This document shows positions 17,075-26,138 of a stretch of 64,000 bases of DNA, in pieces (within the stretch, counting starts at the first letter, position 1; every line of letters starts with the position of its first letter). Source of the stretch: Bacillus sp. MM2020_4. GTDB lineage: Bacteria; Bacillota; Bacilli; Bacillales; Cytobacillaceae. Under the pieces are notes generated by a model that saw only the letters and a list, made by a program, of their open reading frames with translations, did not search any database and was not told the origin of the DNA. The stretch spans positions 124,001 to 188,000 of the forward strand of contig NZ_JAANMZ010000001.1 in the NCBI RefSeq assembly GCF_011250555.1. Reading direction: 5' to 3'. A program made the translations under genes and the position numbers.

Positions 17075-17965
17075 TTGTCCTCATTATCAGAATATCAATT
17101 ATTATCTGTATTGGCTCAGGAAATGAATATGCGTAAGGCATCGGAACGATTATTCGTTTCGCAGCCGGCTCTTTCTCAGCGGTTACAGACAATCGAAAAA
17201 GAATGGGGAACAAAATTATTTATCCGCTCACAAAAAGGCTTGGCACTAACCCCTGCAGGTGAACATGTAATTGACTTTGTTGATGATGTTCTAATTAAAC
17301 AAGAAAAGGTACGCGAAACCATTCATTCTCTCCAATCAGGAGTTTCCGGAACACTGAAAATTGCTGTGGCTTCGATTGTAGGTCAAAATTGGCTCCCTCA
17401 GGTTTTAAAGAAGTTTATTGATAGGTATCCACAAGCAAAGATTTCCCTCATAACGGGCTGGAGCAGTGAAATATTGAAATGCTTATACGACGATCAAGTC
17501 CATATTGGAATAATCCGTGGGGGGTCCCCGGACTGGAAAGGGATAAAAGTCCATCTTTTTAACGACCCACTTTATTTAGTTGATCGAGAAATTACGAAAC
17601 CTGAACAGGTGTTAGCGACCGATCGTCCGTTTATTCAATTTAAAAGTGACTCTAATTATTATCAGGAAATTCAAGATTGGTGGATGCGAAACTTTAAAAC
17701 CTCCCCAAAGAGGACGGTGGTCGTGGATCAAATTGAGACATGCAAGCAGATGGCCTTTAATGGTATTGGCTATGCAATTTTGCCGTCAATTACACTGTCG
17801 AAGGCGGAAAGGGACATTTTCAAAATCCCGCTAGTAGATGAGAATAACGAACCGTTAAAACGTGATACATGGCTTTTAGGGTATGAGTCAGCCTTTCAAT
17901 TAAAACAAGTATCAGCCTTTGTTGAGTTGATTAAGGAACACATCGCTGAATCTTCTGAAGATTAG
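17075..17965 (+). CDS. ccpC: LysR-type regulator CcpC
   Basis: The 296-residue protein has an N-terminal LysR winged helix (RKASERLFVSQPALSQRLQTIE is typical) and a periplasmic-binding-like effector domain. It matches B. subtilis CcpC (YkuM) closely, for example ISLITGWSSEILK and VDQIETCKQMAFNGIGYAILPS. CcpC represses citrate synthase and aconitase genes and responds to citrate, so it links carbon overflow to the citric acid cycle. The TTG start follows AAGGAGA by seven bases. Target genes citB and citZ are not in the window. Confidence 0.93.
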   Translation: MSSLSEYQLLSVLAQEMNMRKASERLFVSQPALSQRLQTIEKEWGTKLFIRSQKGLALTPAGEHVIDFVDDVLIKQEKVRETIHSLQSGVSGTLKIAVASIVGQNWLPQVLKKFIDRYPQAKISLITGWSSEILKCLYDDQVHIGIIRGGSPDWKGIKVHLFNDPLYLVDREITKPEQVLATDRPFIQFKSDSNYYQEIQDWWMRNFKTSPKRTVVVDQIETCKQMAFNGIGYAILPSITLSKAERDIFKIPLVDENNEPLKRDTWLLGYESAFQLKQVSAFVELIKEHIAESSED

Positions 17966-18038
17966 TGTTGTTTTTCTTGTTTTCATTACTTTTGTTTGTT
18001 AAAGTATTTTTTAGTACATATCTATAGGGGGTAACATT

Positions 18039-18749
18039 ATGAAAGTAATGGATGCAAATGAAATTATTTCTTTTATTCAAAATAGTAAAAAGTCTACACC
18101 TGTTAAAGTTTACTTGAAGGGTGAATTAGAAGGAATCAATTTTGGAAGCGGGGCAAAATCCTTTATTAGTGGGAATACTGGTGTGGTCTTTGGCGAATGG
18201 TCTGAAATCAATGCAGCGCTAGAAGCAAACAAGACAAAAATTGAAGATTTTGTGGTCGAAAATGACCGCCGGAATTCAGCCATTCCATTGTTAGATACCA
18301 AACACATAAATGCGAGGATTGAGCCGGGTGTCACCATTCGTGACCAGGTAGAAATTGGTGATAATGCGGTAATTATGATGGGTGCAGTGATAAATATTGG
18401 AGCTGTAATTGGCGAAAAAACGATGATAGATATGGGGGTTGTCCTTGGCGGAAGAGCTACGGTTGGGAAAAATTGTCACATCGGTGCCGGAACGGTTTTA
18501 GCAGGGGTCATTGAGCCGCCGTCTGCAAAACCAGTTATCATTGAAGATGATGTCCTCATTGGCGCAAATGCCGTAGTCCTTGAGGGTGTCACAGTGGGAA
18601 CAGGATCAGTTGTTGCAGCAGGAGCAGTTGTTACTCAAGATGTCGCTCCGTTTACTGTGGTTGCCGGTATGCCAGCAAGAAAAATCAAGGATATTGACGA
18701 AAAAACGAAATCAAAGACGGAGATTATGCAAGAACTTCGACAACTATAG
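18039..18749 (+). CDS. dapH: Tetrahydrodipicolinate N-acetyltransferase
   Basis: DapH acetylates tetrahydrodipicolinate with acetyl-CoA, opening the acetylated branch of lysine and diaminopimelate synthesis. The 236 residues contain an N-terminal DapH domain and a left-handed beta-helix of hexapeptide repeats ([21 protein letters not shown] and onward) ending in the acetyltransferase motif [22 protein letters not shown] lies a few bases before the ATG. It is followed by dapL, with patA upstream completing the branch. The stop codon directly touches a dispersed repeat copy. Confidence 0.97.
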   Translation: MKVMDANEIISFIQNSKKSTPVKVYLKGELEGINFGSGAKSFISGNTGVVFGEWSEINAALEANKTKIEDFVVENDRRNSAIPLLDTKHINARIEPGVTIRDQVEIGDNAVIMMGAVINIGAVIGEKTMIDMGVVLGGRATVGKNCHIGAGTVLAGVIEPPSAKPVIIEDDVLIGANAVVLEGVTVGTGSVVAAGAVVTQDVAPFTVVAGMPARKIKDIDEKTKSKTEIMQELRQL

Positions 18750-18788
18750 AAAAGCGAAAGCGCCCCTAGGCGCTGTAGCTAGACAATT
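18747..18788 (-). repeat. Dispersed repeat, copy F (partial, inverted)
   Basis: Beginning at the dapH stop codon, TAGAAAAGCGAAAGCGCC is followed by CCTAGGCGCTGTAGCTAGACAATTCT, the complement of the family's left end (GAATTGTCTAGCTCCAGCGCC). The middle of the element is missing, which leaves a compact hairpin CAGCGCCTAGGGGCGCT on the minus strand. Confidence 0.75.
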
Positions 18789-18828
18789 CTTGAAGTAAGA
18801 ATTGAATTTACTTTTATAAAATTTACAG

Positions 18829-18857
18829 GCGTGGATCCCATCCACGCTTCTTTTTTA
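18829..18857 (+). terminator. Terminator between dapH and dapL
   Basis: A perfect eight-base stem GCGTGGAT / ATCCACGC with a three-base loop is followed by TTCTTTTTT. It lies immediately before the dapL ribosome binding site, so dapL may be expressed by readthrough. Confidence 0.85.
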
Positions 18858-18874
18858 AAAGGAGAGATACATAA

Positions 18875-20005
18875 ATGAACCCATTAATTACTATTCGTCG
18901 TGACCTGCATCAAATACCGGAACTGGGTTTTCAAGAGTTTAAAACGCAGGCATATTTATTAGTCTACATACAGTCATTACCACAAGAACGTATCATAATT
19001 AAAAAATGGAGAACTGGCTTGTTTGTAAAAATTCAGGGTCTAAAACCGGTCAAAACAATTGGATATAGAACCGATATTGATGGTCTGCCAATAGAGGAAG
19101 AAACAGGATTACCATTTTCATCGTCACATCAAGCAAGAATGCATGCCTGTGGACATGATTTTCATATGACCATCGCCCTGGGCGTACTGACTCACTTTGT
19201 TGCTAATCCAATTAATGATGACCTTTTATTTATCTTCCAACCCGCTGAGGAGGGACCAGGCGGGGCAGAACCCATGTTGAAATCAGAGGAAATGCGGGAG
19301 TGGATGCCGGATACCATTTTAGCCCTTCATATTGCACCAGAGTATCCTGTGGGGACAATTGCGCTTAAAGAAGGATTATTATTTGCCAATACATCTGAAT
19401 TATTTATCGATTTAAAGGGTAAGGGAGGTCATGCCGCTAGACCCCACGAAACGAATGATATGGTTATTGCAGCCTGTTCACTCGTTCCACAGCTGCAAAC
19501 TATTATCTCCAGAAATATCGATCCGTTAGATAGTGCTGTTATTACGATTGGGAAAATCACAGGCGGTACAGTTCAAAATATTATCGCAGAAAAGGCAAGG
19601 CTTGAAGGAACGATTCGCACTTTATCACCGGAATCGATGAAAAAGGTAAAACATCGTATTGAGGCGCTCGTTAAAGGAATGGAAATAGGCTTTGAATGTG
19701 AAGCAGTTATCGACTATGGATCAATGTACCATCAGGTATATAACTCGGAAACCGTCACTAGAGAGTTTATCCAGTGTATTGAACAGGATCCGGAAATAAA
19801 TGTAATCGAATGTACAGCGGCGATGACGGGCGAGGATTTCGGCTATATGCTTAAGGAAATCCCTGGTCTCATGTTTTGGCTCGGTGTCGATTCAACTTTT
19901 GGACTACATCATGCAAAATTAAACCCAAATGAGGCGGCAATTGATGTAGCTATAAAAGTTATGACACGCTATATATCCTACAAAGGGAATCTGCCAATTG
20001 AATGA
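18875..20005 (+). CDS. dapL: N-acetyldiaminopimelate deacetylase
   Basis: This M20-family metallopeptidase removes the acetyl group from N-acetyl-LL-diaminopimelate, following PatA. The 376-residue protein shows the metal-binding HACGHDFHM, the catalytic glutamate pair in [12 protein letters not shown], a lid domain with [11 protein letters not shown], and a late GEDFGYM and GLHHAKLN. It corresponds to B. subtilis YkuR, which sits after dapH (ykuQ) as here. AAGGAGAG lies before the ATG. Related M20 amidohydrolases share these motifs, but the context makes the assignment secure. Confidence 0.94.
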   Translation: MNPLITIRRDLHQIPELGFQEFKTQAYLLVYIQSLPQERIIIKKWRTGLFVKIQGLKPVKTIGYRTDIDGLPIEEETGLPFSSSHQARMHACGHDFHMTIALGVLTHFVANPINDDLLFIFQPAEEGPGGAEPMLKSEEMREWMPDTILALHIAPEYPVGTIALKEGLLFANTSELFIDLKGKGGHAARPHETNDMVIAACSLVPQLQTIISRNIDPLDSAVITIGKITGGTVQNIIAEKARLEGTIRTLSPESMKKVKHRIEALVKGMEIGFECEAVIDYGSMYHQVYNSETVTREFIQCIEQDPEINVIECTAAMTGEDFGYMLKEIPGLMFWLGVDSTFGLHHAKLNPNEAAIDVAIKVMTRYISYKGNLPIE

Positions 20006-20155
20006 AATTAACAGGCCATTTTATTTGGTTCTGGCAGGTAATCATGTTACTATGAAAAAGGAATAATGTTACATATTGTCGTTTATTCTCGTTGGAAATA
20101 GGCAAAACTGTCTAAGGGGATTAGTGATCATTAAATAATATTTGGAGGGATTCTA

Positions 20156-20704
20156 ATGCCAGAACGTATGGTAGGCAAACAAGCTCCACGCTTTGAAATG
20201 GATGCGGTCATGCCGAACAAAGAATTTAAAAAAGTAAGCCTGGAAGAAAACATGAAAAATGATAAATGGACTGTATTGTTCTTCTACCCAATGGACTTTA
20301 CATTTGTATGTCCAACTGAAATTACAGCGATGTCGGATCGTTACGAAGAGTTTGATGATCTTGATGCAGTTGTTATCGGTGCTTCAACTGACACCATCCA
20401 TACACACCTTGCATGGATTAAAACTGACCGTAAAGAAAATGGTCTTGGTGAGTTAAACTATCCTTTAGCTGCAGATACAAATCATGTTGTTGCACGTGAT
20501 TATGGTGTATTAATTGAAGAGGAAGGTATAGCTCTTCGCGGTTTGTTCATCATTGATCCAGAAGGCGAATTAAAATATTCTGTTGTAAACCACAACAATA
20601 TTGGCCGTGATGTGGATGAAACATTACGCGTGCTTCAAGCATTACAAACTGGCGGTCTCTGCCCTGCAAACTGGAAGCCTGGACAAGCCACATTAAACGC
20701 ATAA
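20156..20704 (+). CDS. ykuU: Typical 2-Cys peroxiredoxin, YkuU-like
   Basis: This 182-residue AhpC-type enzyme reduces hydroperoxides. The peroxidatic Cys is in DFTFVCPTE and the resolving Cys in GGLCPANWKPGQ. It matches B. subtilis YkuU (also called AhpA) nearly throughout. The next gene encodes the thioredoxin-like YkuV, its probable reducing partner. The 150-base gap before it holds a TTTGGAGGG ribosome binding site but no promoter I can name with confidence. A short hairpin separates it from ykuV. Confidence 0.96.
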   Translation: MPERMVGKQAPRFEMDAVMPNKEFKKVSLEENMKNDKWTVLFFYPMDFTFVCPTEITAMSDRYEEFDDLDAVVIGASTDTIHTHLAWIKTDRKENGLGELNYPLAADTNHVVARDYGVLIEEEGIALRGLFIIDPEGELKYSVVNHNNIGRDVDETLRVLQALQTGGLCPANWKPGQATLNA

Positions 20705-20720
20705 GTTAACTAAACATGAT

Positions 20721-20755
20721 AGACCTAACCTTCCATAAGTGTTAGGTCTATTTTA
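20721..20755 (+). terminator. Hairpin between ykuU and ykuV
   Basis: AGACCTAAC pairs with GTTAGGTCT and is followed by ATTTTAAAATA. It is terminator-like but with a poor U-tract, so it probably attenuates transcription into ykuV. Confidence 0.65.
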
Positions 20756-20771
20756 AAATAGGGGGTAAAAC

Positions 20772-21227
20772 ATGAAATTACGCGAACCAATGCCAGAATT
20801 AATCGGTGCAACTGAATGGTTAAACGGTCAAGTCACAAAAGATGAATTAATTGGCGACAAGCCAACATTGCTTCATTTTTGGTCAATAAGTTGCCATCTA
20901 TGTAAAGAAGCAATGCCACAAGTGAATCAATTCCGTGATGATTTTAAAGAAAAATTAAATGTAGTCGCGGTTCATATGCCACGCTCTGAAAATGATTTAG
21001 ATCTTGAAGAAATCAAGAAAGTTGCTGCAGAACACGGTATTACACAGCCGATTTTTGTGGATAGCGACCATAAACTAACAGATGCTTTTGAAAATCAATA
21101 TGTTCCAGCCTACTATGTTTTTGATCGTGAAGGAAAGCTCCGCCACTTCCAAGCAGGCGGGAGCGGCATGAAAATGCTCGAAAAGCGTGTCAATCGCGTA
21201 TTAGATGAATTGGAAAAAACTGAATAA
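20772..21227 (+). CDS. ykuV: Thioredoxin-like thiol-disulfide oxidoreductase YkuV
   Basis: The 151-residue thioredoxin-fold protein has the redox motif WSISCHLCKE, with the CxxC of B. subtilis YkuV, and the conserved cis-proline region YVPAYYVFD. It lacks a signal peptide and so acts in the cytoplasm, most likely recycling the peroxiredoxin YkuU encoded directly upstream. AGGGGG precedes the ATG. It ends in a strong terminator. Confidence 0.96.
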   Translation: MKLREPMPELIGATEWLNGQVTKDELIGDKPTLLHFWSISCHLCKEAMPQVNQFRDDFKEKLNVVAVHMPRSENDLDLEEIKKVAAEHGITQPIFVDSDHKLTDAFENQYVPAYYVFDREGKLRHFQAGGSGMKMLEKRVNRVLDELEKTE

Positions 21228-21231
21228 GGGT

Positions 21232-21276
21232 ATAAAAATAGCTGTTCGTTATCAGGTAACGAGCAGCTATTTTTAT
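21232..21276 (+). terminator. Terminator of ykuUV
   Basis: A 13-base outer stem (ATAAAAATAGCTG) and an inner TCGTTA stem form a long hairpin with A- and T-runs on its arms, after the ykuV stop. Confidence 0.93.
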
Positions 21277-21365
21277 GTTCCTTTCTGTAACCTTGTTTTC
21301 TGTTTATCGTCCGTATTAGTAATGAGTGATTCTTTTTTTGATAATAAAAAGAGGGGGTTAGGGGA

Positions 21366-22283
21366 TTGAAAAAGGGAGTAAAGATACTTCCGGTTTTTAT
21401 TTTTGCCATTATCGTTGGAATTGCCGGCTGCAGTTCTAGCAGCAAGAGTGAGGATCGTGCAAAAATGAGTATGGAAAATAAATCAGTAATGGATTCCTCC
21501 CAGTCTGACGGTGGTGAGCAACCTGCGCTTGTAAAAGGGGATAATGCGAAGGCAAATCAAACTCCACCCACTGCTAATTTAGAAGTACCAAACCAGATGG
21601 TGATCTATCAGGCTGACCTCCAGTTGCGCATAAGGAATTTTGAGCAGACTGTCAAGCGCTTAGAAGAAAAAGCAGAGAAATATGGTGGATATATCGCTGA
21701 GTCCAATGCGTCTAAGGGAGATAAAGACCAGGTAAGCGGCAGTCTGAAAATAAGAATACCTCAAAAGTACTTTCAAGATTTTTTACATGATGCTGAAGGC
21801 CAAGCAGCTGAGGTGCTGCAAAGGAACATAACGGGACAGGATGTTACAGAGGAATATGTCGATCTAGAATCAAGACTGAAATCAAAAAAAGCTGTTGAGG
21901 AGCGGCTGTTAGCCTTTATGAAGGCTACAGTCAAAACGGAGGATCTACTGAAAATATCAGCGGATTTAGCGGCTGTTCAAGAGGAGATCGAGGTGATTGA
22001 AGGGAGGATGAAGTTTTTAGAGAACCAAACATCGCTTTCGACTATAACCATCACCATGTATGAAAATAAGGTCATTATTCCAAATATAGATAAAGACAAG
22101 TTAAATACTTGGGAGAAAACGAAACAGCAATTTATGAAAAGTATCAATTTATTATTGGCGGGCCTATCCGGATTCGTTGTATTTATTATTGGAAACATTC
22201 CCATATTAGCTATTTTCATCATTATTGGAGTAGTGTTCATTGCATTTTATAAAAAAAGGAAAAATAGAAATAGTCAGGAGTAA
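21366..22283 (+). CDS. DUF4349-type lipoprotein
   Basis: The 305-residue product starts with a basic N-terminus and hydrophobic stretch ending in GIAGC, a lipobox. A Ser/Lys-rich linker follows, then a central region of about 180 residues with coiled-coil-forming segments (RNFEQTVKRLEEKAEKYGGYIAES, LKISADLAAVQEEIEVIEGR) typical of DUF4349. The C-terminal part has two membrane helices and a basic end. The protein is thus anchored at both ends with the coiled coil outside. The TTG start follows AGGGGG by eight bases. Its function is unknown; it lies just before ktrC. Confidence 0.85.
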   Translation: MKKGVKILPVFIFAIIVGIAGCSSSSKSEDRAKMSMENKSVMDSSQSDGGEQPALVKGDNAKANQTPPTANLEVPNQMVIYQADLQLRIRNFEQTVKRLEEKAEKYGGYIAESNASKGDKDQVSGSLKIRIPQKYFQDFLHDAEGQAAEVLQRNITGQDVTEEYVDLESRLKSKKAVEERLLAFMKATVKTEDLLKISADLAAVQEEIEVIEGRMKFLENQTSLSTITITMYENKVIIPNIDKDKLNTWEKTKQQFMKSINLLLAGLSGFVVFIIGNIPILAIFIIIGVVFIAFYKKRKNRNSQE

Positions 22284-22286
22284 GTG

Positions 22287-22314
22287 TTGATAACTCTCTC
22301 TATAAAATTATGCT
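22287..22314 (+). promoter_or_regulatory. Putative sigma-A promoter of ktrC
   Basis: TTGATA and TATGCT with 16 bases between them lie about 55 bases upstream of the ktrC start. A TATAAA within the spacer is an alternative -10. Confidence 0.5.
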
Positions 22315-22369
22315 GAGGAATGTTACAATTAAATACAGATTGGATCATTGTTTTTGCGGGGGAGTTTAT

Positions 22370-23029
22370 ATGAAGAAGAGTTTTGCTGTAATAGGGCTTG
22401 GTCGGTTCGGAGGAAGTATTTGCAGGACTTTAACGGACGAGGGAATGGAAGTATTAGGCATCGATGAAAATGAAGAACGTGTCAATGAATTTGCCATGAT
22501 TGCATCCCATGCAGTAGTTGGTGATTCAACCGATGAAAACGTCTTAAAAAGTTTAGGAATTCGCAATTTTGATCATGTAATTGTTGCGATTGGCGATGAT
22601 ATTCAGGCGAGTATTCTCACAACCCTTATTCTAAAGGAATTGGGGGTCGGCTGTGTGACTGCAAAGGCCCAAAATGATTATCATGAAAAGGTTCTTCGGA
22701 AAATAGGCGCCGACCACGTGGTCCATCCAGAACGGGACATGGGTAGAAGGATTGCCCATAATATGGCTTCAAGTAATGTTGTTGATTATCTTGAGCTCTC
22801 AGATGAACATAGTATCGTTGAAATTGTGGCAAACGGGAAGTTAAGTGGCCGCACCATAATGGATATGGATATTCGTAAGAAATATGGATTAAATATTGTC
22901 GCCATTAAACGGGGAGAAGAAATTATTGTATCCCCGCAAGCCAAAGAAACCCTTTATGAAAATGACGTGTTAATTGTAATTGGAAATGATACGGACATCG
23001 ATAGATTTGAAAGAAAAGTTTTAGAATAA
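22370..23029 (+). CDS. ktrC: Potassium channel gating subunit KtrC
   Basis: KtrC is the cytoplasmic RCK ring that gates the KtrD (or KtrB) potassium channel. The 219 residues form an N-terminal RCK_N Rossmann domain with GLGRFGGS and a C-terminal RCK_C domain, which in B. subtilis binds c-di-AMP. The sequence matches B. subtilis KtrC (YkqB), including ILTTLILKELGV and GADHVVHPERDMGRRIAHN. The ATG after GGGGGAG is used; an upstream in-frame start adds 20 residues without homology. No membrane subunit is in the window. Confidence 0.95.
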   Translation: MKKSFAVIGLGRFGGSICRTLTDEGMEVLGIDENEERVNEFAMIASHAVVGDSTDENVLKSLGIRNFDHVIVAIGDDIQASILTTLILKELGVGCVTAKAQNDYHEKVLRKIGADHVVHPERDMGRRIAHNMASSNVVDYLELSDEHSIVEIVANGKLSGRTIMDMDIRKKYGLNIVAIKRGEEIIVSPQAKETLYENDVLIVIGNDTDIDRFERKVLE

Positions 23030-23069
23030 AAAAAGGAAATGCCCTAGATATCGGGCATTTCCTTTTTTA
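23029..23069. terminator. Bidirectional terminator between ktrC and rnjA
   Basis: AAAAGGAAATGCCC pairs with GGGCATTTCCTTTT across an eight-base loop, with A- and T-runs on both flanks, between converging genes. Confidence 0.92.
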
Positions 23070-24737
23070 TTATACTTCCATGATGATAGGTAAAATCATT
23101 GGTCTTCGTTTTGTTTTTTCATAGAGGAAAGGCGCTAATGTATCCGTGATTTCATTTTTAATCTCAGACCATTGACTTGTCTTTCTTTCCATCACTTTAT
23201 TTAGGTGTTTGGTAATCAAATTTTGAGCGTCGTTGATGAGGTCGCCTGATTCACGCATATAAACAAATCCACGAGAAATGAGGTCAGGGCCGGAAGCGAT
23301 TTTAAAATCTTTCATGTTAATACTCACGACAACGACTACTAAACCTTCTTCTGAAAGAATTCTACGATCCCTTAATACGATATTTCCGATGTCACCTACA
23401 CCGCTGCCATCAATATAAACTGAACCAGATGGAATCTTTCCGGCAACCTGTGCTGTTTGGTCGGAGAGAGCTAGTACTTCTCCGTTGTCCATGATAAAGC
23501 AATTTTCTTCTTCCACACCGCAATCGACAGCAAGCTTTGCATGCATTTTCTGCATTCTATATTCACCGTGGATCGGCATAAAGAATTTCGGTTTAATTAA
23601 CCTTAGCATTAACTTTTGTTCTTCTTGTCCCCCGTGTCCAGAGGTGTGGATATTACTTAATTTTCCATGAATGACTTCAGCACCTGCACGGTAAAGCAAG
23701 TTGATCGTTCTGCTAACACTGATCGTGTTTCCTGGGATTGGTGACGATGAAAATACGACAGTATCGCCGGGAATAATTTGAATTTGTCTGTGTGTCCCGT
23801 TGGCAATACGAGAAAGGGCTGCCATCGGCTCACCCTGGCTTCCAGTGCATAAAATTGTAACCTTATCAGCAGGAATCCGGTTAATTTGATTTGGTTCAAT
23901 AAATGTTTCCTTTGGAGCCATAATATAACCTAAATCAAGGCCAATATTGATTGCCGCTTCCATACTCCGACCAAAAACGGCAACTTTTCTTCCATTTTCT
24001 ACTGCAGCCTCTACCACTTGTTGCAGTCTGTGGATATTTGAAGCAAAGGTGGCAAATATGATCCGGCCATCCACTTTTCTAAAAATATCTTGGATGCTTT
24101 CACCAACCCGGCGTTCAGACATGGTAAAATCAGGTATTTCACTATTTGTACTATCTGAAAGTAAACAAAGTACACCCTCTTTACCAATCTCCGCCATTTT
24201 GGTTAAATTGGCAGGTTCCCCTACAGGAGTAAAATCAAATTTAAAATCACCAGTATGGACAACTTGTCCTGGAGGCGTCTTTACGACGATTCCATAGGAA
24301 TCAGGAATACTGTGCGTAGTTCGGAAAAAAGTAACGGATGTTTTGCGAAACTTAATGATATCGTCCTCTTTGATTTCAATCAATTTCGCATTTCTGAGCA
24401 GGCCGTGCTCTTCCAATTTATTTTTAATTAGCCCCAAGGCTAGTTTGCCACCGTAGATAGGGATATTTACTTCCCGCAATAAATAGGGGATTCCGCCAAT
24501 ATGGTCTTCGTGTCCGTGTGTGACGAATAGACCCTTTATTTTTTCCTCATTTTTTACTAAATAGGTGTAATCAGGTATAACATAATCAATACCTAATAAT
24601 TCATCCTCAGGGAATTTAATTCCGGCATCAATTAAAATAATTTCATCTTGGAACTGTACTGCATACGTATTTTTGCCGATTTCGCCTAAACCACCGAGGG
24701 CAAAAACAGCCGTTTGATCATTTTTAACAAATTTCAT
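23070..24737 (-). CDS. rnjA: Ribonuclease J1
   Basis: RNase J1 is the main 5'-to-3' exonuclease of Bacillus, also an endonuclease, and acts in mRNA decay and rRNA maturation. The 555-residue product shows the beta-CASP metallo-lactamase motifs [19 protein letters not shown], the beta-CASP region [17 protein letters not shown] and PIHGEYRM. The length is standard. It is preceded by rpoY three bases away on the same strand, a conserved pairing. In B. subtilis the SR1P peptide binds GapA and promotes its contact with RNase J1; SR1P is also encoded in this window. Confidence 0.98.
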   Translation of the reverse strand: MKFVKNDQTAVFALGGLGEIGKNTYAVQFQDEIILIDAGIKFPEDELLGIDYVIPDYTYLVKNEEKIKGLFVTHGHEDHIGGIPYLLREVNIPIYGGKLALGLIKNKLEEHGLLRNAKLIEIKEDDIIKFRKTSVTFFRTTHSIPDSYGIVVKTPPGQVVHTGDFKFDFTPVGEPANLTKMAEIGKEGVLCLLSDSTNSEIPDFTMSERRVGESIQDIFRKVDGRIIFATFASNIHRLQQVVEAAVENGRKVAVFGRSMEAAINIGLDLGYIMAPKETFIEPNQINRIPADKVTILCTGSQGEPMAALSRIANGTHRQIQIIPGDTVVFSSSPIPGNTISVSRTINLLYRAGAEVIHGKLSNIHTSGHGGQEEQKLMLRLIKPKFFMPIHGEYRMQKMHAKLAVDCGVEEENCFIMDNGEVLALSDQTAQVAGKIPSGSVYIDGSGVGDIGNIVLRDRRILSEEGLVVVVVSINMKDFKIASGPDLISRGFVYMRESGDLINDAQNLITKHLNKVMERKTSQWSEIKNEITDTLAPFLYEKTKRRPMILPIIMEV

Positions 24738-24740
24738 AAA

Positions 24741-24953
24741 TTATCCAATCTCCAATACTTTAAAGTCTTCATTTTGTTTCTCATATTCTAAATGTGCTCC
24801 TGATACTTCTTGTACAATTTCAACATTATATCCGCGATCGGCAATCTTAATACGAACATCTCTTACCGATTCTCCTTTAATAAAAAGGGTTTTTGTGTTT
24901 TCCCTTACAGGGACCTGATTAATGCTTTCTTGATAATATACTTTATATATCAT
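24741..24953 (-). CDS. rpoY: RNA polymerase epsilon subunit
   Basis: This 70-residue protein (formerly YkzG, DUF1447) is the small epsilon subunit bound to RNA polymerase in Firmicutes. It matches B. subtilis RpoY with MIYKVYYQESINQVPVREN, a central VRDVRIKIADRGYN and the LEYEKQNEDFKVLEI C-terminus. A GGAGCG site precedes the ATG on the minus strand. It forms an operon with rnjA, whose start lies three bases beyond its stop. Confidence 0.95.
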   Translation of the reverse strand: MIYKVYYQESINQVPVRENTKTLFIKGESVRDVRIKIADRGYNVEIVQEVSGAHLEYEKQNEDFKVLEIG

Positions 24954-25091
24954 GACAAATTCGCTCCTTACTCAATCATAACTTTTTCTATTATATATAA
25001 TAATTTCATCTTTTTCATTTATTTTCTTTGGTGGGTCATGGACTTTTATGAAAAAGTAGGTAAAAATCAGCTATTTTTACAATTTACAATA

Positions 25092-25127
25092 ACGAAGGAG
25101 CCCTTCTTGTTTTGGAAGGGCCCTTAA
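25092..25127. repeat. Inverted repeat downstream of the 23-codon ORF
   Basis: GCCCTTC and GAAGGGC form a perfect seven-base core, extended by AAGG/CCTT on the flanks. No clear U-tract follows on the minus strand, so it is a weak terminator or a 3' stabiliser for the small ORF transcript. Confidence 0.5.
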
Positions 25128-25133
25128 AAATAA

Positions 25134-25205
25134 TTAGGCAATGGATTTTTTTCTAAGCAAATCTTTCCACTGTTTTAAAAGCTTTTTCCTTAGCTTCTTT
25201 AACAT
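25134..25205 (-). CDS. Putative 23-residue basic amphipathic peptide
   Basis: This short ORF follows the near-perfect Shine-Dalgarno AAGGAGATGATC ten bases upstream on the minus strand, preceded by a likely promoter (TTTACA, 16 bases, TAAAAT). The product begins MLKKLRKKLLKQWKDLLRKK and ends SIA. Leu and Trp fall at positions 2, 5, 9, 10, 13, 16 and 17, so a helix would have one hydrophobic and one strongly basic face, with 11 Lys/Arg of 23. It could bind RNA or membranes; no family is recognised. It lies between the def terminator and rpoY. Confidence 0.6.
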   Translation of the reverse strand: MLKKLRKKLLKQWKDLLRKKSIA

Positions 25206-25228
25206 AGTGGATCATCTCCTTACCTCTT

Positions 25229-25256
25229 ATTTTATACGAACCTTGTCCAATGTAAA
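25229..25256 (-). promoter_or_regulatory. Putative promoter of the 23-codon ORF
   Basis: On the minus strand TTTACA and TAAAAT are separated by 16 bases, each matching consensus at five of six positions. The start site would fall about 17 bases before the ATG, leaving just room for the Shine-Dalgarno sequence. Confidence 0.5.
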
Positions 25257-25373
25257 GCAAGCAATGGCAGATAATCGAAAATTTTTAAAAATAAATGTTT
25301 TTTCCTATTATTATATGATGAATTCGCTGATTTTTTCATGGGTAAACATGGAATTACTATGCCCCACAATCAT

Positions 25374-25412
25374 AAAAAAAACACAGGGCCTCAAATAAAG
25401 GCCTGTGTTTCA
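25374..25412 (-). terminator. Terminator of def
   Basis: On the minus strand AAACACAGG-CCT pairs with AGG-CCTGTGTTT and a run of T residues follows, just past the def stop codon. Confidence 0.85.
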
Positions 25413-25414
25413 CC

Positions 25415-25969
25415 TTATCTTTCGATAGCAATGGCATTTTCAATTGCCATAAATGGATCTTCTTTATTGATATAGTCATAAAACATGATGCCATTTAAGT
25501 GATCGATTTCATGTTGAAAACAAATAGCGGCGAGTCCTTTTAAGCGAAGTTTGACCTCTTCACCAGCAAGCGTGACCCCCTTAACTGTAACCCTAGCGTG
25601 TCTAGGAACGAACCCCGGTATCGGTTCATCCACCGAAAGACAGCCCTCTCCTGCTTGTAAATATGATTTTTCAACGGAGTGGCTGATGATTTTGGGGTTA
25701 TATAAGGCATAGCTATAAAGCTTCCCTGTGTCGTCAGTTAAATGAACAGCAATCATTCGTTTTGAAACATTTATTTGCGGAGCAGCTAAACCAATTCCCG
25801 GACGTAAACTATATTCCGCAGCAATTTCGCCATTTTGGCTATTAATAACATATTCTAAAAGGCTGGCTAAAATTTGTTGATCCTCTTCTGATGGCGGCAT
25901 GGCGACTTCCGCAGCTACCTTTCTAAGGGTAGGATGGCCATCTCGAATAATATCCTCCATCGTTAACAT
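25415..25969 (-). CDS. def: Peptide deformylase
   Basis: Peptide deformylase removes the formyl group from new N-terminal methionines. The 184 residues contain the three canonical motifs: GIGLAAPQ, EGCLS with the metal-binding Cys, and QHEIDHLNG with the two metal-binding His and the catalytic Glu. It corresponds to B. subtilis DefB (YkrB) in this gene neighbourhood and belongs to the longer type 2 enzymes of Gram-positive bacteria. A second ATG lies at codon 4, but the first gives the usual MLTMEDIIRDGHPTLR start. Confidence 0.97.
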   Translation of the reverse strand: MLTMEDIIRDGHPTLRKVAAEVAMPPSEEDQQILASLLEYVINSQNGEIAAEYSLRPGIGLAAPQINVSKRMIAVHLTDDTGKLYSYALYNPKIISHSVEKSYLQAGEGCLSVDEPIPGFVPRHARVTVKGVTLAGEEVKLRLKGLAAICFQHEIDHLNGIMFYDYINKEDPFMAIENAIAIER

Positions 25970-26080
25970 GAACCTTCACTCCTGTGTTCAAAAAAGTTAT
26001 TAGCTTCATTAGTCTATCAAACATTAGATAAAATGTTAACAATTGATTGATAAAACATCCCTATTTTTTTGCCCCGAATA

Positions 26081-26109
26081 TTGTCAAACAAATAAAGTAT
26101 AGATATAGT
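26081..26109 (+). promoter_or_regulatory. Sigma-A promoter of ykyA
   Basis: TTGTCA and TATAGT are separated by 17 bases, 30 bases before the ykyA start. Confidence 0.7.
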
Positions 26110-26138
26110 AAAGGTGGAAGTAGTTAGGAGGTATTCAA

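Noticed and set aside
24810-25398. Two plus-strand frames (105 and 85 codons) opposite rpoY and the 23-codon ORF
   Set aside because: Phe/Ile/Tyr-rich translations typical of AT-rich DNA, antisense to rpoY or to the small ORF, with no ribosome binding site.
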